Source: Bacteroidetes bacterium B1(2017)
GTDB lineage: Bacteria; Bacteroidota; Bacteroidia; UKL13-3
Reading direction: 5' to 3'
DNA: 64,000 nucleotides
Assembly: GCA_002256395.1 (NCBI GenBank)
Contig: NKJG01000005.1
Span: forward strand, 186,001-250,000
Part shown: piece by piece, positions 11,378 through 19,746 of the stretch
Layout of the letters: each line of letters starts with the position of its first letter
Position numbering within the stretch: position 1 is the stretch's first letter
The notes under the pieces: generated by a model
The model's database searches: none
What the model was told of the DNA's origin: nothing
The model's input: the letters and a program-made list of their open reading frames with translations, nothing else
Made by a program: the position numbers and the translations under genes

Positions 11378-11425
11378 TAGGAAGCAAAAAAAAATTAAAG
11401 AGAACGTTGAAGCGTAACAGCGGGG

Positions 11426-11458
11426 CAAATGTAAGAAGATAGCCTAAATACGCAAGTA
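11426..11458 (-). promoter_or_regulatory. Promoter P2 of the tRNA-tuf operon
   Basis: A second copy of the same architecture 79 bp upstream of P1: TACTTG (TTG at 11455-11453), 19-nt spacer, TACATTTG at 11433-11426. Both hexamer and octamer are identical to those of P1. Tandem promoters are typical of highly expressed stable-RNA operons. Confidence 0.75.
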
Positions 11459-11652
11459 ATTTTGCCTGCCAAGCCGCATTTTTCCTGAATTATCTCTGCT
11501 TTTCAAGGACTTAATTCGCAATATTTTTTTTCATTTAGGCCCTCCTACCCCCATTTTTTTTCCTTGACTCCCATTTTGAATCAGCATTTTTTTTGAAAAA
11601 TCTGAAAAAAATCGGTCAAATTGCTCCCCTAATCCTTCAAAAAAATTAATTC

Positions 11653-13380
11653 ATGCGATTTTATAAACTCAATTTTGGACTTTTCTTACTGCTCTTTAGT
11701 TTCACTTCTTGGGCGCAATTACCTAAATTAACGTTCAACTCAAACCAAAGTTTAAGCTATAGCCAGCTCCTTCAAGCCTATCAAAGAATTGATTCCTTAA
11801 GTGAGTTTATGAAACTAACCACAATTGGGTATTCTGATGCAGGTACACCTCTCAACCTTTTAATTGTAAACAAATCCAAAAACTTCAGTCCTTCGGTTCA
11901 AACAGAAAACAGAAATGCCATATGGCTGCTAATGAATGGAATACACCCAGGAGAAAGTGAAGGCATTGATGCCTCAGTGTTTTATCTAGAGGCCTTAGCC
12001 AAAAACCCTAAACTTATTCCTGATAGTATTACTATTTTGGTCATTCCTTGCTACAATATTGATGGCATGCGCAATCGCAAAAAGTATACCCGAGCCAACC
12101 AAAATGGACCAGAGGAAAAAGGATTTAGAGCAAGCGCCTGTAATTACGATTTGAACCGAGATTTCCTAAAGGCCGATTCTAAAAACACCTTTGCTTTTTA
12201 CAATATATTTAGCCAATGGAAACCGGATGTATTCCTGGATACTCATACTTCAAACGGGGCAGATTACCAATACACCATGACGCTTATAAGCACCCAAAAA
12301 GACAAACTTGGCGGGCCTATAGCAGATTTACAGCATGGCATTATGACCCCTTGGCTATACGCTAACATGAAAAAGAAAGGCTATGAAATGAGCCCATATG
12401 TAAACGTATTTGGCCAATCGCCCGACCAAGATGGATTTGAAGTGTTTATTGAAAGTCCTAAGTTTTCTACTGGATATACTTCTTTGTTTGGAACCTTAGG
12501 TTTTGTAGCAGAAACACACATGCTAAAACCCTATCCTAATAGGGTTAAGGCAACCTACGCACTTTTAGAAAGCTTTCAAGTTTATATATCACATAACAAA
12601 GGCTTGTTGGTTCGAACCAAAACCCTGCAGGAGCAATGGATGCAAGCTCAAACTGTTTATCCAAGTAATTATAAAGTTAGCCGCGAAAGCCATAAGGACC
12701 TTGACTTTAAAGGATTTGAATTAGAGAAAAAACCGAGCACCTTGGGAGGATATGAACGCAATTTTTATAATACCAAAAAGCCCTTTCAAAAAACCATTCC
12801 ATATTACGATTCTTGCGTGGCAACAGTGCAACTTAAGATTCCAAGTTACTTTATTTTACCCCAATCTTGGGCCAAAGCAGCAGAACGTCTAAAAGCCAAT
12901 GGAATTAACTATATAAGCCTTGCCAATGATACCTTAATACGTGTAAATGCCAATTATATTAAGCAGATTAAACATTCAAACAACCCCTATGAAGGGCATT
13001 TTGTTCATAGCGGAATGGCATGCGAAACAAGACGAATGGAAATTCAATTTTATGCTGGCGATTTGCTAATTCCCACTCATCAAAAAGGAATACGTTACTT
13101 AATGGAAGTGCTAAGCCCACAAACAGCTGATGGCTTTATGGCATGGAATTTCTTTGACCCTATCCTAAACGAAAAAGAAGGGTTTTCGGATTATGCCTTT
13201 GAGGAAGATGCCAAGTATTTCTTGGAAACAGATACGGTTTTGGCTCAGAAATTTGAAGACTGGAAGACTCAAAATCCCGAAAAACTAATGAGTAAATATG
13301 AGGTATTAGGTTTTATTTATAAAAACTCACCCTATTACGAAAAGGAGCATTTACGATTTCCTGTTTACACACTTGATTAA
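11653..13380 (+). CDS. Secreted M14-family zinc carboxypeptidase
   Basis: A 575-residue metallopeptidase with an N-terminal signal peptide (MRFYKLNFGLFLLLFSFTSWA). The M14 catalytic elements are visible: H98 and E101 in the HPGE motif, the NR pair at 168-169, the third zinc ligand H198 in LDTHTS, and E288 in FVAETH as likely general base. About 280 residues follow the catalytic domain and I cannot assign them. The gene is on the plus strand and converges on hpf; its own promoter is not obvious. It interrupts the common Bacteroidota order rpsU-xerC-hpf-tRNA-tuf, so it may be an insertion into a conserved block (inference). The substrate is unknown. Confidence 0.88.
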   Translation: MRFYKLNFGLFLLLFSFTSWAQLPKLTFNSNQSLSYSQLLQAYQRIDSLSEFMKLTTIGYSDAGTPLNLLIVNKSKNFSPSVQTENRNAIWLLMNGIHPGESEGIDASVFYLEALAKNPKLIPDSITILVIPCYNIDGMRNRKKYTRANQNGPEEKGFRASACNYDLNRDFLKADSKNTFAFYNIFSQWKPDVFLDTHTSNGADYQYTMTLISTQKDKLGGPIADLQHGIMTPWLYANMKKKGYEMSPYVNVFGQSPDQDGFEVFIESPKFSTGYTSLFGTLGFVAETHMLKPYPNRVKATYALLESFQVYISHNKGLLVRTKTLQEQWMQAQTVYPSNYKVSRESHKDLDFKGFELEKKPSTLGGYERNFYNTKKPFQKTIPYYDSCVATVQLKIPSYFILPQSWAKAAERLKANGINYISLANDTLIRVNANYIKQIKHSNNPYEGHFVHSGMACETRRMEIQFYAGDLLIPTHQKGIRYLMEVLSPQTADGFMAWNFFDPILNEKEGFSDYAFEEDAKYFLETDTVLAQKFEDWKTQNPEKLMSKYEVLGFIYKNSPYYEKEHLRFPVYTLD

Positions 13381-13382
13381 AC

Positions 13383-13422
13383 AAAAAAGCCCCAAAACGA
13401 AAGTGTTTTGGGGCTTTTTTTT
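13383..13422. terminator. Bidirectional terminator, peptidase / hpf
   Basis: An inverted repeat AGCCCCAAAAC / GTTTTGGGGCT with a 6-nt loop is flanked by an A-run on the left and an 8-T run on the right. It can therefore end both the plus-strand peptidase and the minus-strand hpf transcript. Confidence 0.9.
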
Positions 13423-13431
13423 GAAGCTTGT

Positions 13432-13737
13432 TTAAGCTGTTTTTGATTGCAATTTCTCTTTGTGTTTTCTAATTTGGGCTACCAATTTATCAAGCACTAA
13501 ATCTGTTGCCGTTTCAAATGTACTGCCTTGCTCCTTCGCAAATACAGGATTTCCAGCCACATTCATTTTAATTTCCACCACCTTGTTCTCCCCCTCTTTA
13601 TCCTTCTCTAACCTAAGGTAAACATCGGCCTGTTGCACGCCATCAAAGAAGGTTTGGGTTTTCTCAACTTTAGCTTTAATAAAATCTAGCAGCTTCTTGT
13701 CTGCTTTAAAGTGAATCGACTGAATTTCAATCTTCAT
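13432..13737 (-). CDS. hpf: Ribosome hibernation promoting factor / sigma-54 modulation protein
   Basis: A short HPF/RaiA-type protein of 101 residues (MKIEIQSIHFKADKKLL...), which binds the 30S decoding region in stationary phase and inactivates or dimerises ribosomes. I chose the ATG at 13737; an ATG two codons upstream (13743) is equally possible. A longer frame from a GTG at 13788 adds residues unlike the family and was rejected. It lacks the C-terminal dimerisation domain of long HPF. It follows xerC by about 80 nt; the gap carries an inverted repeat (CCTGCCA / TGGCAGG with an inner CCACA/TGTGG stem, 13770-13813). Confidence 0.92.
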   Translation of the reverse strand: MKIEIQSIHFKADKKLLDFIKAKVEKTQTFFDGVQQADVYLRLEKDKEGENKVVEIKMNVAGNPVFAKEQGSTFETATDLVLDKLVAQIRKHKEKLQSKTA

Positions 13738-13815
13738 ACTCATTAATCTTTTTTGAGGGCTGAACCACACCTGCCAGATGGGCCACACCCTGTGGGTAAA
13801 AAATTTTGGCAGGAT

Positions 13816-14706
13816 TTAAGATCTTGGATGTTTATTCTTGTAAACTTCTTTTAAACGTTCAATACTGTTGTGCGTGTATACTTGCGTGGCAGAAAGATTG
13901 GCATGACCCAATAATTCTTTGATCGCATTTAAATCGGCACCATTATTTAACATATGCGTAGCATACGTATGCCTAAGTACATGCGGACTTCTTTTTTGAA
14001 TAGTTGTTACCTCCGAAAGCCTGTTATGAACCAGGTTATAAATTAGTTTAGGATACACCTGTTTTCCTGTGTTTGTGGTAAATACAAACTCCGAAACAAT
14101 CCCTTCGGCCTCCCTTATTTCAAGAAATTCCTTTGACAATTTGGCCAGTTCGCGAGTAATGGGTATGATACGTTCTTTATTACGTTTGCCTAAAACCTTC
14201 ACTTGTACTTTATACAAATCTAAATCTTGCATTTTAAGGCCAATAAGTTCAGATTGACGCATACCTGTACCATAATACATATGTAATATAAGTTGGTCTC
14301 TTAAACCTTCAAAATCATGCGTAAAACGGCTTGGTTCAAGCAGTTCACCCATTGCCTTTTCTTCTACAAAAACAGGTAGTTTTTTAGACACTTTTGGTAT
14401 CTGCACCTTTTGCATAGGATTTTGGGTGAGCCATTCTTGCTTTAATAAAAACTTATAGAACGACTTTAAACTGGATATTTTTCTAGAAATGCTTCTTGCA
14501 CTTATTCCTTGGTTCATAAGGTGAGCCATCCAAGAGCGAATTTGCAAATGATTAAACTCTTCTAGCTGTTCAACTTGATATGTAACATAAAGGTAGCTGC
14601 TAAATTGGCCCAAATCGCTTTCGTAAGCGGTGCAAGAGTGAGGAGATTGCTTCTTTTCAAACTGCACAAATCGCATAAAATGGGTGATAGCCTCTTGCAA
14701 TACCAT
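13816..14706 (-). CDS. xerC: Tyrosine recombinase XerC/XerD family
   Basis: A 296-residue site-specific recombinase. The N-terminal SAM-like core-binding domain spans about residues 1-90. The catalytic domain carries all expected residues: R150 (GMRQSEL), K174 in the beta-hairpin, H242 and R245 (HVLRHTYAT), H268 (LLGHANL) and nucleophile Y277 (QVYTH). The length and location between rpsU and hpf fit the chromosomal dimer-resolution enzyme rather than a mobile-element integrase. XerC versus XerD cannot be decided here. Confidence 0.92.
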   Translation of the reverse strand: MVLQEAITHFMRFVQFEKKQSPHSCTAYESDLGQFSSYLYVTYQVEQLEEFNHLQIRSWMAHLMNQGISARSISRKISSLKSFYKFLLKQEWLTQNPMQKVQIPKVSKKLPVFVEEKAMGELLEPSRFTHDFEGLRDQLILHMYYGTGMRQSELIGLKMQDLDLYKVQVKVLGKRNKERIIPITRELAKLSKEFLEIREAEGIVSEFVFTTNTGKQVYPKLIYNLVHNRLSEVTTIQKRSPHVLRHTYATHMLNNGADLNAIKELLGHANLSATQVYTHNSIERLKEVYKNKHPRS

Positions 14707-14765
14707 GTTTTGAAATTGTTATTAGCAAGGTACGCAATTGGATTGAAACCTGTGTGTAAAAACAA

Positions 14766-14799
14766 AAAAAAAGCAGCCTGATAATCAGACTGCTTTTTT
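14766..14799 (-). terminator. rpsU terminator
   Basis: On the minus strand AGCAG-x-CTGA pairs with TCAG-x-CTGCT (one mismatch), followed by a run of nine T. It lies 19 nt after the rpsU stop and separates rpsU from xerC. Confidence 0.88.
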
Positions 14800-14817
14800 A
14801 TATAAAACACTAGGGTC

Positions 14818-15012
14818 TTACGCTTGCGCTTGTTGTTGCATTTTCAATTTGTAAGCTGCACGAATTTTCTCATGACGCTTATTGATACAATGCTTAGTGA
14901 AAGACTGACGGGCACGAAGTTCCTTAACTACGCCAGTTTTCTCAAACTTTTTCTTAAACTTCTTTAGAGCTCTGTCTAAAGATTCGTTTTCTTTTACGCT
15001 GATATGGATCAT
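14818..15012 (-). CDS. rpsU: 30S ribosomal protein S21 (bS21)
   Basis: The 64-residue S21 (MIHISVKENESLDRALKKFKKKF...), with basic C-terminal tail. In the Bacteroidota ribosome bS21 helps to hide the 3' end of 16S rRNA (the anti-Shine-Dalgarno), which explains why most genes of the phylum lack a Shine-Dalgarno. This gene is the exception, with a near-perfect one (see the RBS entry). It has its own terminator and a candidate promoter, so it is probably monocistronic. Confidence 0.98.
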   Translation of the reverse strand: MIHISVKENESLDRALKKFKKKFEKTGVVKELRARQSFTKHCINKRHEKIRAAYKLKMQQQAQA

Positions 15013-15020
15013 ATATGGTG

Positions 15021-15030
15021 CACCTCCTTT
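15021..15030 (-). promoter_or_regulatory. Strong Shine-Dalgarno of rpsU
   Basis: The minus strand reads AAAGGAGGTG at 15030-15021, with the AGGAGG core ending 10 nt before the rpsU ATG. This is almost the full complement of the 16S 3' end. In Flavobacterium johnsoniae, ribosomes lacking bS21 have a free anti-Shine-Dalgarno and translate rpsU preferentially, giving autoregulation. The same logic is inferred here. Confidence 0.85.
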
Positions 15031-15060
15031 CCTTTAGATTTTCCCCATTTAAGGGGGTGG

Positions 15061-15068
15061 CAAAAGTA
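15061..15068 (-). promoter_or_regulatory. Candidate -7 box for rpsU
   Basis: TACTTTTG on the minus strand fits TAnnTTTG, and transcription would begin about 45 nt before the rpsU start. No TTG is present at the expected -33 position; the spot is a T-run instead. Confidence 0.45.
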
Positions 15069-15120
15069 GGCAGATAATTTGATAAAAAAAATATTTCTTC
15101 AAAAACTCTGCTTTCCCTTG

Positions 15121-16260
15121 CTATTCTTCAGTATCAGTAGGTTCAACTGGAGCAGTTGGGTCTATTTGTTTAGGTTCAGCTTCTTCCCTGCCTTCCTCCG
15201 AATTTTCAAAGGCCTGTGCATATAAAGTAGCACTTGGGAATTCAGGAGTTTCTACTAGCACAATTGGGTCATAGCGTGTTTCGAGTGAAGTTTTAGCAAA
15301 AATATAGGCTCCCATCTTTTTCAAGGCCCAAGGGTAATAAAAACCAAGACTAATAATTACCAAAAGAAACTGTTTCCAAATAAAAAGGAAGTCTTTGCCA
15401 CTTTCTAATTCATAGCGTATTCGTAGGGTTCGGCCCGAACCAAGGCCATGAATATTTCCCAAGAAATACCTGTAGAGATTTAAGAAAGCAAGAGGGAAAT
15501 AGATACCAACACTAATTACTGTTAAAAAAAACTGACCTGCCGCAAAAAAAACAGCTGGAAAGAAATCACTCATTAATTTAAAAGAATAATCTTTATACCT
15601 AGTATTTACGCGCCACTTAAAGGATAAATAGAATAATGGAATAGTGAAAAAGTTAGCGAAAATTTGAGTGGCTACTTGATATAACATAACTTTTTGTCCC
15701 ATATGAATTGGCGACATATGACCTAACTCATCCTTATAAACAGACGCAAGCACCGACATTATAATGCCAAGGCAAATCACGGGAATGAAAATAGAAACCA
15801 ACCCAATTACAAATAATTTACCTCCCTTACCTTTAAACTCAAAATAGGAATCTTTGTAGCGAGTATAATCAGTAAAAAATCTATTTAAGCTTGCGATGAA
15901 CCAAGGGATATAAATGGTTAAGGAAAGAATGGAAAGGATAACGCCTGCAATAACCAGAACAAAATAGCTAAAGAAATTTTCGGTAAATTCAAGGTTGTGA
16001 TCTTTATAAGAAATGGAACTAATAATAAGTACGGCAAATTTATAATAGAACAAAAGGTAGCCTAAACCCACCAAAAGTGCATACAAAAAACTAATCAAAT
16101 AAAACTCGCGTTGCACCGGGTAATTTACAGGCTCACCCGAGGTAAGCGCCATATACTGCAATACATAGGGAGCTAATACAAGACCAACAAATAAAAACCA
16201 AATAGGAAATATTCGTTTTACATCAAGCGTAAAACTGAGGTAGGATTTTTCTGTAGACAT
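15121..16260 (-). CDS. YjgN / DUF898 family membrane protein
   Basis: A 379-residue polytopic membrane protein with about eight hydrophobic segments. The repeated DUF898 pattern (aromatic/charged strand such as YKDSYFEFKGKGGKLF, then a span ending GIYFPL or GFYYPW) occurs three to four times, at about residues 130-170, 225-270 and 285-325. The last 45 residues form an acidic, proline-containing cytoplasmic tail. The function of the family is unknown. It stands alone between rpsU and the ATPase gene. Confidence 0.75.
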   Translation of the reverse strand: MSTEKSYLSFTLDVKRIFPIWFLFVGLVLAPYVLQYMALTSGEPVNYPVQREFYLISFLYALLVGLGYLLFYYKFAVLIISSISYKDHNLEFTENFFSYFVLVIAGVILSILSLTIYIPWFIASLNRFFTDYTRYKDSYFEFKGKGGKLFVIGLVSIFIPVICLGIIMSVLASVYKDELGHMSPIHMGQKVMLYQVATQIFANFFTIPLFYLSFKWRVNTRYKDYSFKLMSDFFPAVFFAAGQFFLTVISVGIYFPLAFLNLYRYFLGNIHGLGSGRTLRIRYELESGKDFLFIWKQFLLVIISLGFYYPWALKKMGAYIFAKTSLETRYDPIVLVETPEFPSATLYAQAFENSEEGREEAEPKQIDPTAPVEPTDTEE

Positions 16261-16334
16261 ATTCGAATCTATTAAATTTTAGACTTATTAAAAATAAATC
16301 TTTCGTCCTATTATAGAATTTCATTTTAACGATT

Positions 16335-17498
16335 TCACGTGCAAATCCAATCCAAATAATTATCGGGTGTAATTACCTCAAAGCTAGCATCAGGATAGTG
16401 TTGAAGCCAAGCACTTGGAGCACTTACTTTTTTGTTTGGATTCCATTTCATTTCATAGGCAAATAATTTGCCGCCGCGGTCTTCTATCCAATCAATTTCT
16501 TGCTGTTGGTAGGTTCGCCAAAAATAATTGTTTACCTGTATTTGCTTATAGTTTTGGAATTTAATACGCTCATACAAGCAATAATTTCCCCATAAAACAC
16601 CAACATCTGTTCGTAAACTTAATGGGGCAAAATTAGCTATCAAGGTATTGCGAATGCCATTATCATAGAAATACCATTTGCTGCTTTTAACTATTTCGCC
16701 TCTAAGGTTTCTGCTAAAACCTTGCACCTTAAAAATTACAAATACTTTGCTCAGTAAATCCAGATAGCGTTCCACCGTATTTTTACTCATGCCCAATTGT
16801 TTGCCAAGCTCATCCAAAGAAACTTCGCTGCCAACCTGAAAGGCAATTAAGCGCAATAAATCCAACATTTTTGAGGCATTACGCACGCCATCAATTGCCA
16901 AAATATCTTTGAGCAAATATGAATTTACCAACTCATTTAAATAGTTAGCCATTTCTTGATGACTATTGTATTTCAGCAATTCTGGGTAACTTCCATAAAT
17001 AAGCCTCTCTTCTAAATTGGATTTGGTTTGAACCAAATTTTCAATTGAATTGTATTCCATTTGGGCAAATGGAAAAAGCTGAACAGTCAATTTTCTTCCC
17101 GTTAATGGTTCACCCATTTTATTGCTCATATCAAACATAGAAGAACCAGTGACCAATATTTTAATTCCAGAAATCTCATCCACCATTAACTTTAAAATAG
17201 CTCCAATGTCTTCTATTTTCTGGGCTTCATCAATAATCAATAAAGTATAATTGCCCAACAGGCGCTTGTAATTTTCAACGGTTCTCTGAGAAAGAACGGA
17301 GCTTGTTGCCATGTCCTCTCCATTTAGTTGAAGAATTTTTTCTTTACCCAAATTGGCTGCTAGTTCTTTCACCAAATTTGTTTTACCCACACGTCTTGGC
17401 CCAAGTAATAAAAGCACTTTATTAGGCTTCAATTTCTTTAAAAGATCCTTGGCAATGCTCCGTTCAATTTGCTGCATAACTCCTAAATTAATTGTCAA
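16335..17498 (-). CDS. AAA-type ATPase with DUF4143 domain
   Basis: A 387-residue protein of the AAA_14/DUF4143 family. The Walker A motif GPRRVGKT is at residues 33-40 and Walker B LLIIDEAQ at 86-93, followed by a winged-helix-like segment (about 205-260) and the DUF4143 nuclease-like C-terminus with an FAYEMKWN strand. Such genes are common accessory genes of uncertain function; links to DNA transactions or stress are speculative. The start could be 17498 or the internal ATG at 17477, which gives MQQIERSIAKDLL. An unusual 32-bp tandem repeat lies directly upstream, which suggests tight regulation. Confidence 0.85.
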   Translation of the reverse strand: MTINLGVMQQIERSIAKDLLKKLKPNKVLLLLGPRRVGKTNLVKELAANLGKEKILQLNGEDMATSSVLSQRTVENYKRLLGNYTLLIIDEAQKIEDIGAILKLMVDEISGIKILVTGSSMFDMSNKMGEPLTGRKLTVQLFPFAQMEYNSIENLVQTKSNLEERLIYGSYPELLKYNSHQEMANYLNELVNSYLLKDILAIDGVRNASKMLDLLRLIAFQVGSEVSLDELGKQLGMSKNTVERYLDLLSKVFVIFKVQGFSRNLRGEIVKSSKWYFYDNGIRNTLIANFAPLSLRTDVGVLWGNYCLYERIKFQNYKQIQVNNYFWRTYQQQEIDWIEDRGGKLFAYEMKWNPNKKVSAPSAWLQHYPDASFEVITPDNYLDWICT

Positions 17499-17505
17499 AT
17501 ATATG

Positions 17506-17580
17506 AAATTCAGTCAACATACTGACTGAATTAAGTCAAATTCAGTCAACATACTGACTGAATTAAGCTAAATTCAGTCA
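17506..17580. repeat. 32-bp tandem repeat with dyad symmetry, 2.4 copies
   Basis: Units begin at 17506, 17538 and (partial) 17570, exactly 32 bp apart. Each full unit holds the dyad TTCAGTCA-N6-TGACTGAA followed by TTAAG. The third unit stops after TTCAGTCA. The array ends 7 nt before the first possible start of the ATPase gene, so it lies in its leader or promoter. It resembles an operator array. Confidence 0.85.
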
Positions 17581-17645
17581 GTTAGCAAACCTTAAAAACA
17601 AAAAAAAGCATCGTAAATACTTGATTTAAAGTAAAATAAATCGAA

Positions 17646-18773
17646 TTATAGCGAAAACAGCTGCTCTGTTAAATAAGCCCAGGTAAATTTCTGTTTTTCT
17701 TCTTCTACACCTAACTCAAAAGTAGTTTCCATTTTATGCTCATAGAAGTGAGTTATGGATTCGGCAATTTCTGTAGCATCTTGCGAGCATACATAGCCAA
17801 CTTTTTTATGCGGAACCAATTCGGCTAAACCACCTACATTGGTTACAAGCATAGGTTTATTATAATAATAAGCTATCTGTGTAACTCCACTTTGTGTGGC
17901 ACTTAAATACGTTTGAACCACCATATCGGATGCAGAAAAATACAGAGACACTTCTGCATTAGGGATAAAGTCGGTTTTAAGCACTACATCTTCTAGCAAA
18001 CCTAAGTCTTGTATTTGCTGCAAATAGGGTTCTGCTGGCTCATAAAACTCACCAGCTAGTATTAATTTTAGTTTTAATTTTTGTCTATCTAGCTTAGCAA
18101 AGCTATCTAATAATAGGCTCAAACCTTTGTATTTTCTGATAAAACCAAAGAACAAAATATAATTGTACTGTGCATCTAAACCAAGCTTTTCTATAGCTAC
18201 TTTTTTATCTAATGCTTGCCCAAACATGTCGTACATAGGATGGGCAACATAGGCAACTTTCTTATTTGGTTGCAGGGCCTGCGCTTGTGCTTGAACCTCT
18301 TTCGACATGCTTAAAAAACCATCGCAAGAGTTTAAAAAGTAATTTGTGAATGCGCTATCAAAAAAGCGTTTTTCGTGAGGAACAATATTATCTGTAATAG
18401 CTAAAACCTTTGCTCCACTTTTGCGCAGAGCTCTGGCAATGGTACCAAAAGAAGGAGCCATAAAACTCATCCAATACCTAAAAATAACCATGTCGTATTT
18501 TTTCTTGGCAAACTTATTTCCAACGATTATCCAATTTAATGGATTAATTGAATTTACCTCCGAATGAATGACAATATCAGTAGGTGTTGGATCAGAAGAA
18601 AACTGTGTTTTACCCGGAAATAATAAGCTTGGATATTGCAAGGAAAAGCTAAGGATTTCGCAGCTATGACCCTGTGATAAAAACTCTCTGCACAAACGCT
18701 CATCGTAGGTAGCAAGTCCGCCACGTAAGGGAAACGCAGGACCAACAATAAGAATTTTTTTCTTATTCTTCAA
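17646..18773 (-). CDS. Glycosyltransferase family 4
   Basis: A 375-residue GT-B glycosyltransferase. The N-terminal half begins KKILIVGPAFPLRGGLATY with the GG acceptor-side loop, and the C-terminal half has the nucleotide-sugar domain (YILFFGFIRKYKGL, then SGVTQIAYYYNKPMLVTNVGG). It likely transfers a sugar to a membrane lipid or polysaccharide precursor; donor and acceptor are unknown. Its start overlaps the upstream GT2 gene by 11 nt, so the two are translated from one message. Confidence 0.9.
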   Translation of the reverse strand: MKNKKKILIVGPAFPLRGGLATYDERLCREFLSQGHSCEILSFSLQYPSLLFPGKTQFSSDPTPTDIVIHSEVNSINPLNWIIVGNKFAKKKYDMVIFRYWMSFMAPSFGTIARALRKSGAKVLAITDNIVPHEKRFFDSAFTNYFLNSCDGFLSMSKEVQAQAQALQPNKKVAYVAHPMYDMFGQALDKKVAIEKLGLDAQYNYILFFGFIRKYKGLSLLLDSFAKLDRQKLKLKLILAGEFYEPAEPYLQQIQDLGLLEDVVLKTDFIPNAEVSLYFSASDMVVQTYLSATQSGVTQIAYYYNKPMLVTNVGGLAELVPHKKVGYVCSQDATEIAESITHFYEHKMETTFELGVEEEKQKFTWAYLTEQLFSL

Positions 18774-19743
18774 GACCTAAACGTTTTGTTATGCCATATA
18801 CATTTCTTTCGGTGGCATTGCGCGAAATCATTTCACCAATAAAGCCGGCTAAGAAAAGTTGGGAGCCTATAATTAAGGATACCAAACACAAGAAAAACAA
18901 AGGTTGGTCGGTAATATTGCGTGGGACGATATCTGTATTATAGACTAAATAAATTTTCTCAAGCCCAATATACAAAGCACCAAAGAAACCAAACATAAAC
19001 ATTAAGGTTCCCCAAACACCAAAAAAGTGCATAGGTCTTTTGCCAAATTTTGACACAAAGAAAATGGTTAGCAAATCTAGGAAACCATTGATAAACCTAG
19101 ATATACCGCCAAATTTGGTAGAACCATATTTACGCGCTCTATGTTGTACTACCTTCTCTTCAATTTTTCTAAAGCCTGCCCATTTAGCAATAACAGGAAT
19201 ATAGCGATGCATTTCGTTATACACCTCAATTGATTTTACAACTTCAACTCTATAGGCTTTTAAGCCACAATTAAAGTCGTGCAACTGTATGCCCGATATG
19301 GCTCTAGTCGCAGCATTAAAGAACTTAGTAGGAATTGTTTTAGTAATAGGATCATAACGCTTCTTTTTCCATCCACTAACTAAATCCAAACCTTGTTCGG
19401 TTATCATTCGGTATAGTTCAGGAATTTCGTCAGGACTATCTTGCATATCGGCATCCATGGTAATTACAACCTTACCAGTTACGGCATGGAAGCCAACATT
19501 TAATGCGGCAGATTTACCATAGTTTCTTCTAAATTTTATCGCCTTAATTCTACTATTTCTTAGGCGGTTTTCCTCCACTATTTGCCACGATCTGTCGTTA
19601 CTTCCATCATCAATTAATAAAATTTCATAGCTGAAATTATTTTCATCCATTACTCTTTCAATCCAAGCTAATAACTCGGGAATAGACTCCTCTTCATTTA
19701 GGAAAGGAACAACAACAGAAATATCAATATTTGTTTCGCTCAT
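18763..19743 (-). CDS. Glycosyltransferase family 2, DPM1/ArnC-like
   Basis: A 326-residue membrane-bound GT-A enzyme. VVPFLNEEES and LLIDDGSND form the nucleotide-binding part and DADMQDSPDE the metal-binding DxD region; two C-terminal spans (about 230-255 and 275-300) anchor it. The family usually moves a sugar (mannose, glucose or a modified sugar) onto polyprenyl phosphate. It is 3 nt from DUF4199 upstream and overlaps the GT4 gene downstream. Confidence 0.92.
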   Translation of the reverse strand: MSETNIDISVVVPFLNEEESIPELLAWIERVMDENNFSYEILLIDDGSNDRSWQIVEENRLRNSRIKAIKFRRNYGKSAALNVGFHAVTGKVVITMDADMQDSPDEIPELYRMITEQGLDLVSGWKKKRYDPITKTIPTKFFNAATRAISGIQLHDFNCGLKAYRVEVVKSIEVYNEMHRYIPVIAKWAGFRKIEEKVVQHRARKYGSTKFGGISRFINGFLDLLTIFFVSKFGKRPMHFFGVWGTLMFMFGFFGALYIGLEKIYLVYNTDIVPRNITDQPLFFLCLVSLIIGSQLFLAGFIGEMISRNATERNVYGITKRLGLEE

Positions 19744-19746
19744 GAA

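Larger units (their letters stand above)
11203..11652. other. 450-nt intergenic: tRNA-tuf leader and promoters
   Basis: There is no plausible gene here. The minus-strand part holds the two tandem promoters (separate entries) and a leader of roughly 140 nt before the first tRNA. An imperfect hairpin lies at 11261-11294 (TTCAG...CTGAA with AGCT/AGCT core), perhaps a tRNA-processing structure. The rest, 11460-11652, is T- and A-rich with no promoter I can support for the plus-strand peptidase. Confidence 0.6.

Noticed and set aside
11457-11464. TAATTTTG as a promoter -7 box for the plus-strand peptidase
   Set aside because: There is no TTG at the -33 position and it lies almost 190 nt before the gene, inside the opposite promoter region.
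13738-13788. GTG-started extension of hpf
   Set aside because: The extra residues (MWPIWQVWF) are unlike HPF and come from the intergenic inverted repeat.
13816-14706. The tyrosine recombinase as an integrase of a mobile element
   Set aside because: Its length, full XerC-like domain layout and place between rpsU and hpf are those of the housekeeping recombinase; no element boundaries are seen.
17506-17580. CRISPR-like array
   Set aside because: Only 2.4 copies, contiguous without spacers, and no cas genes; the dyads look like operators.
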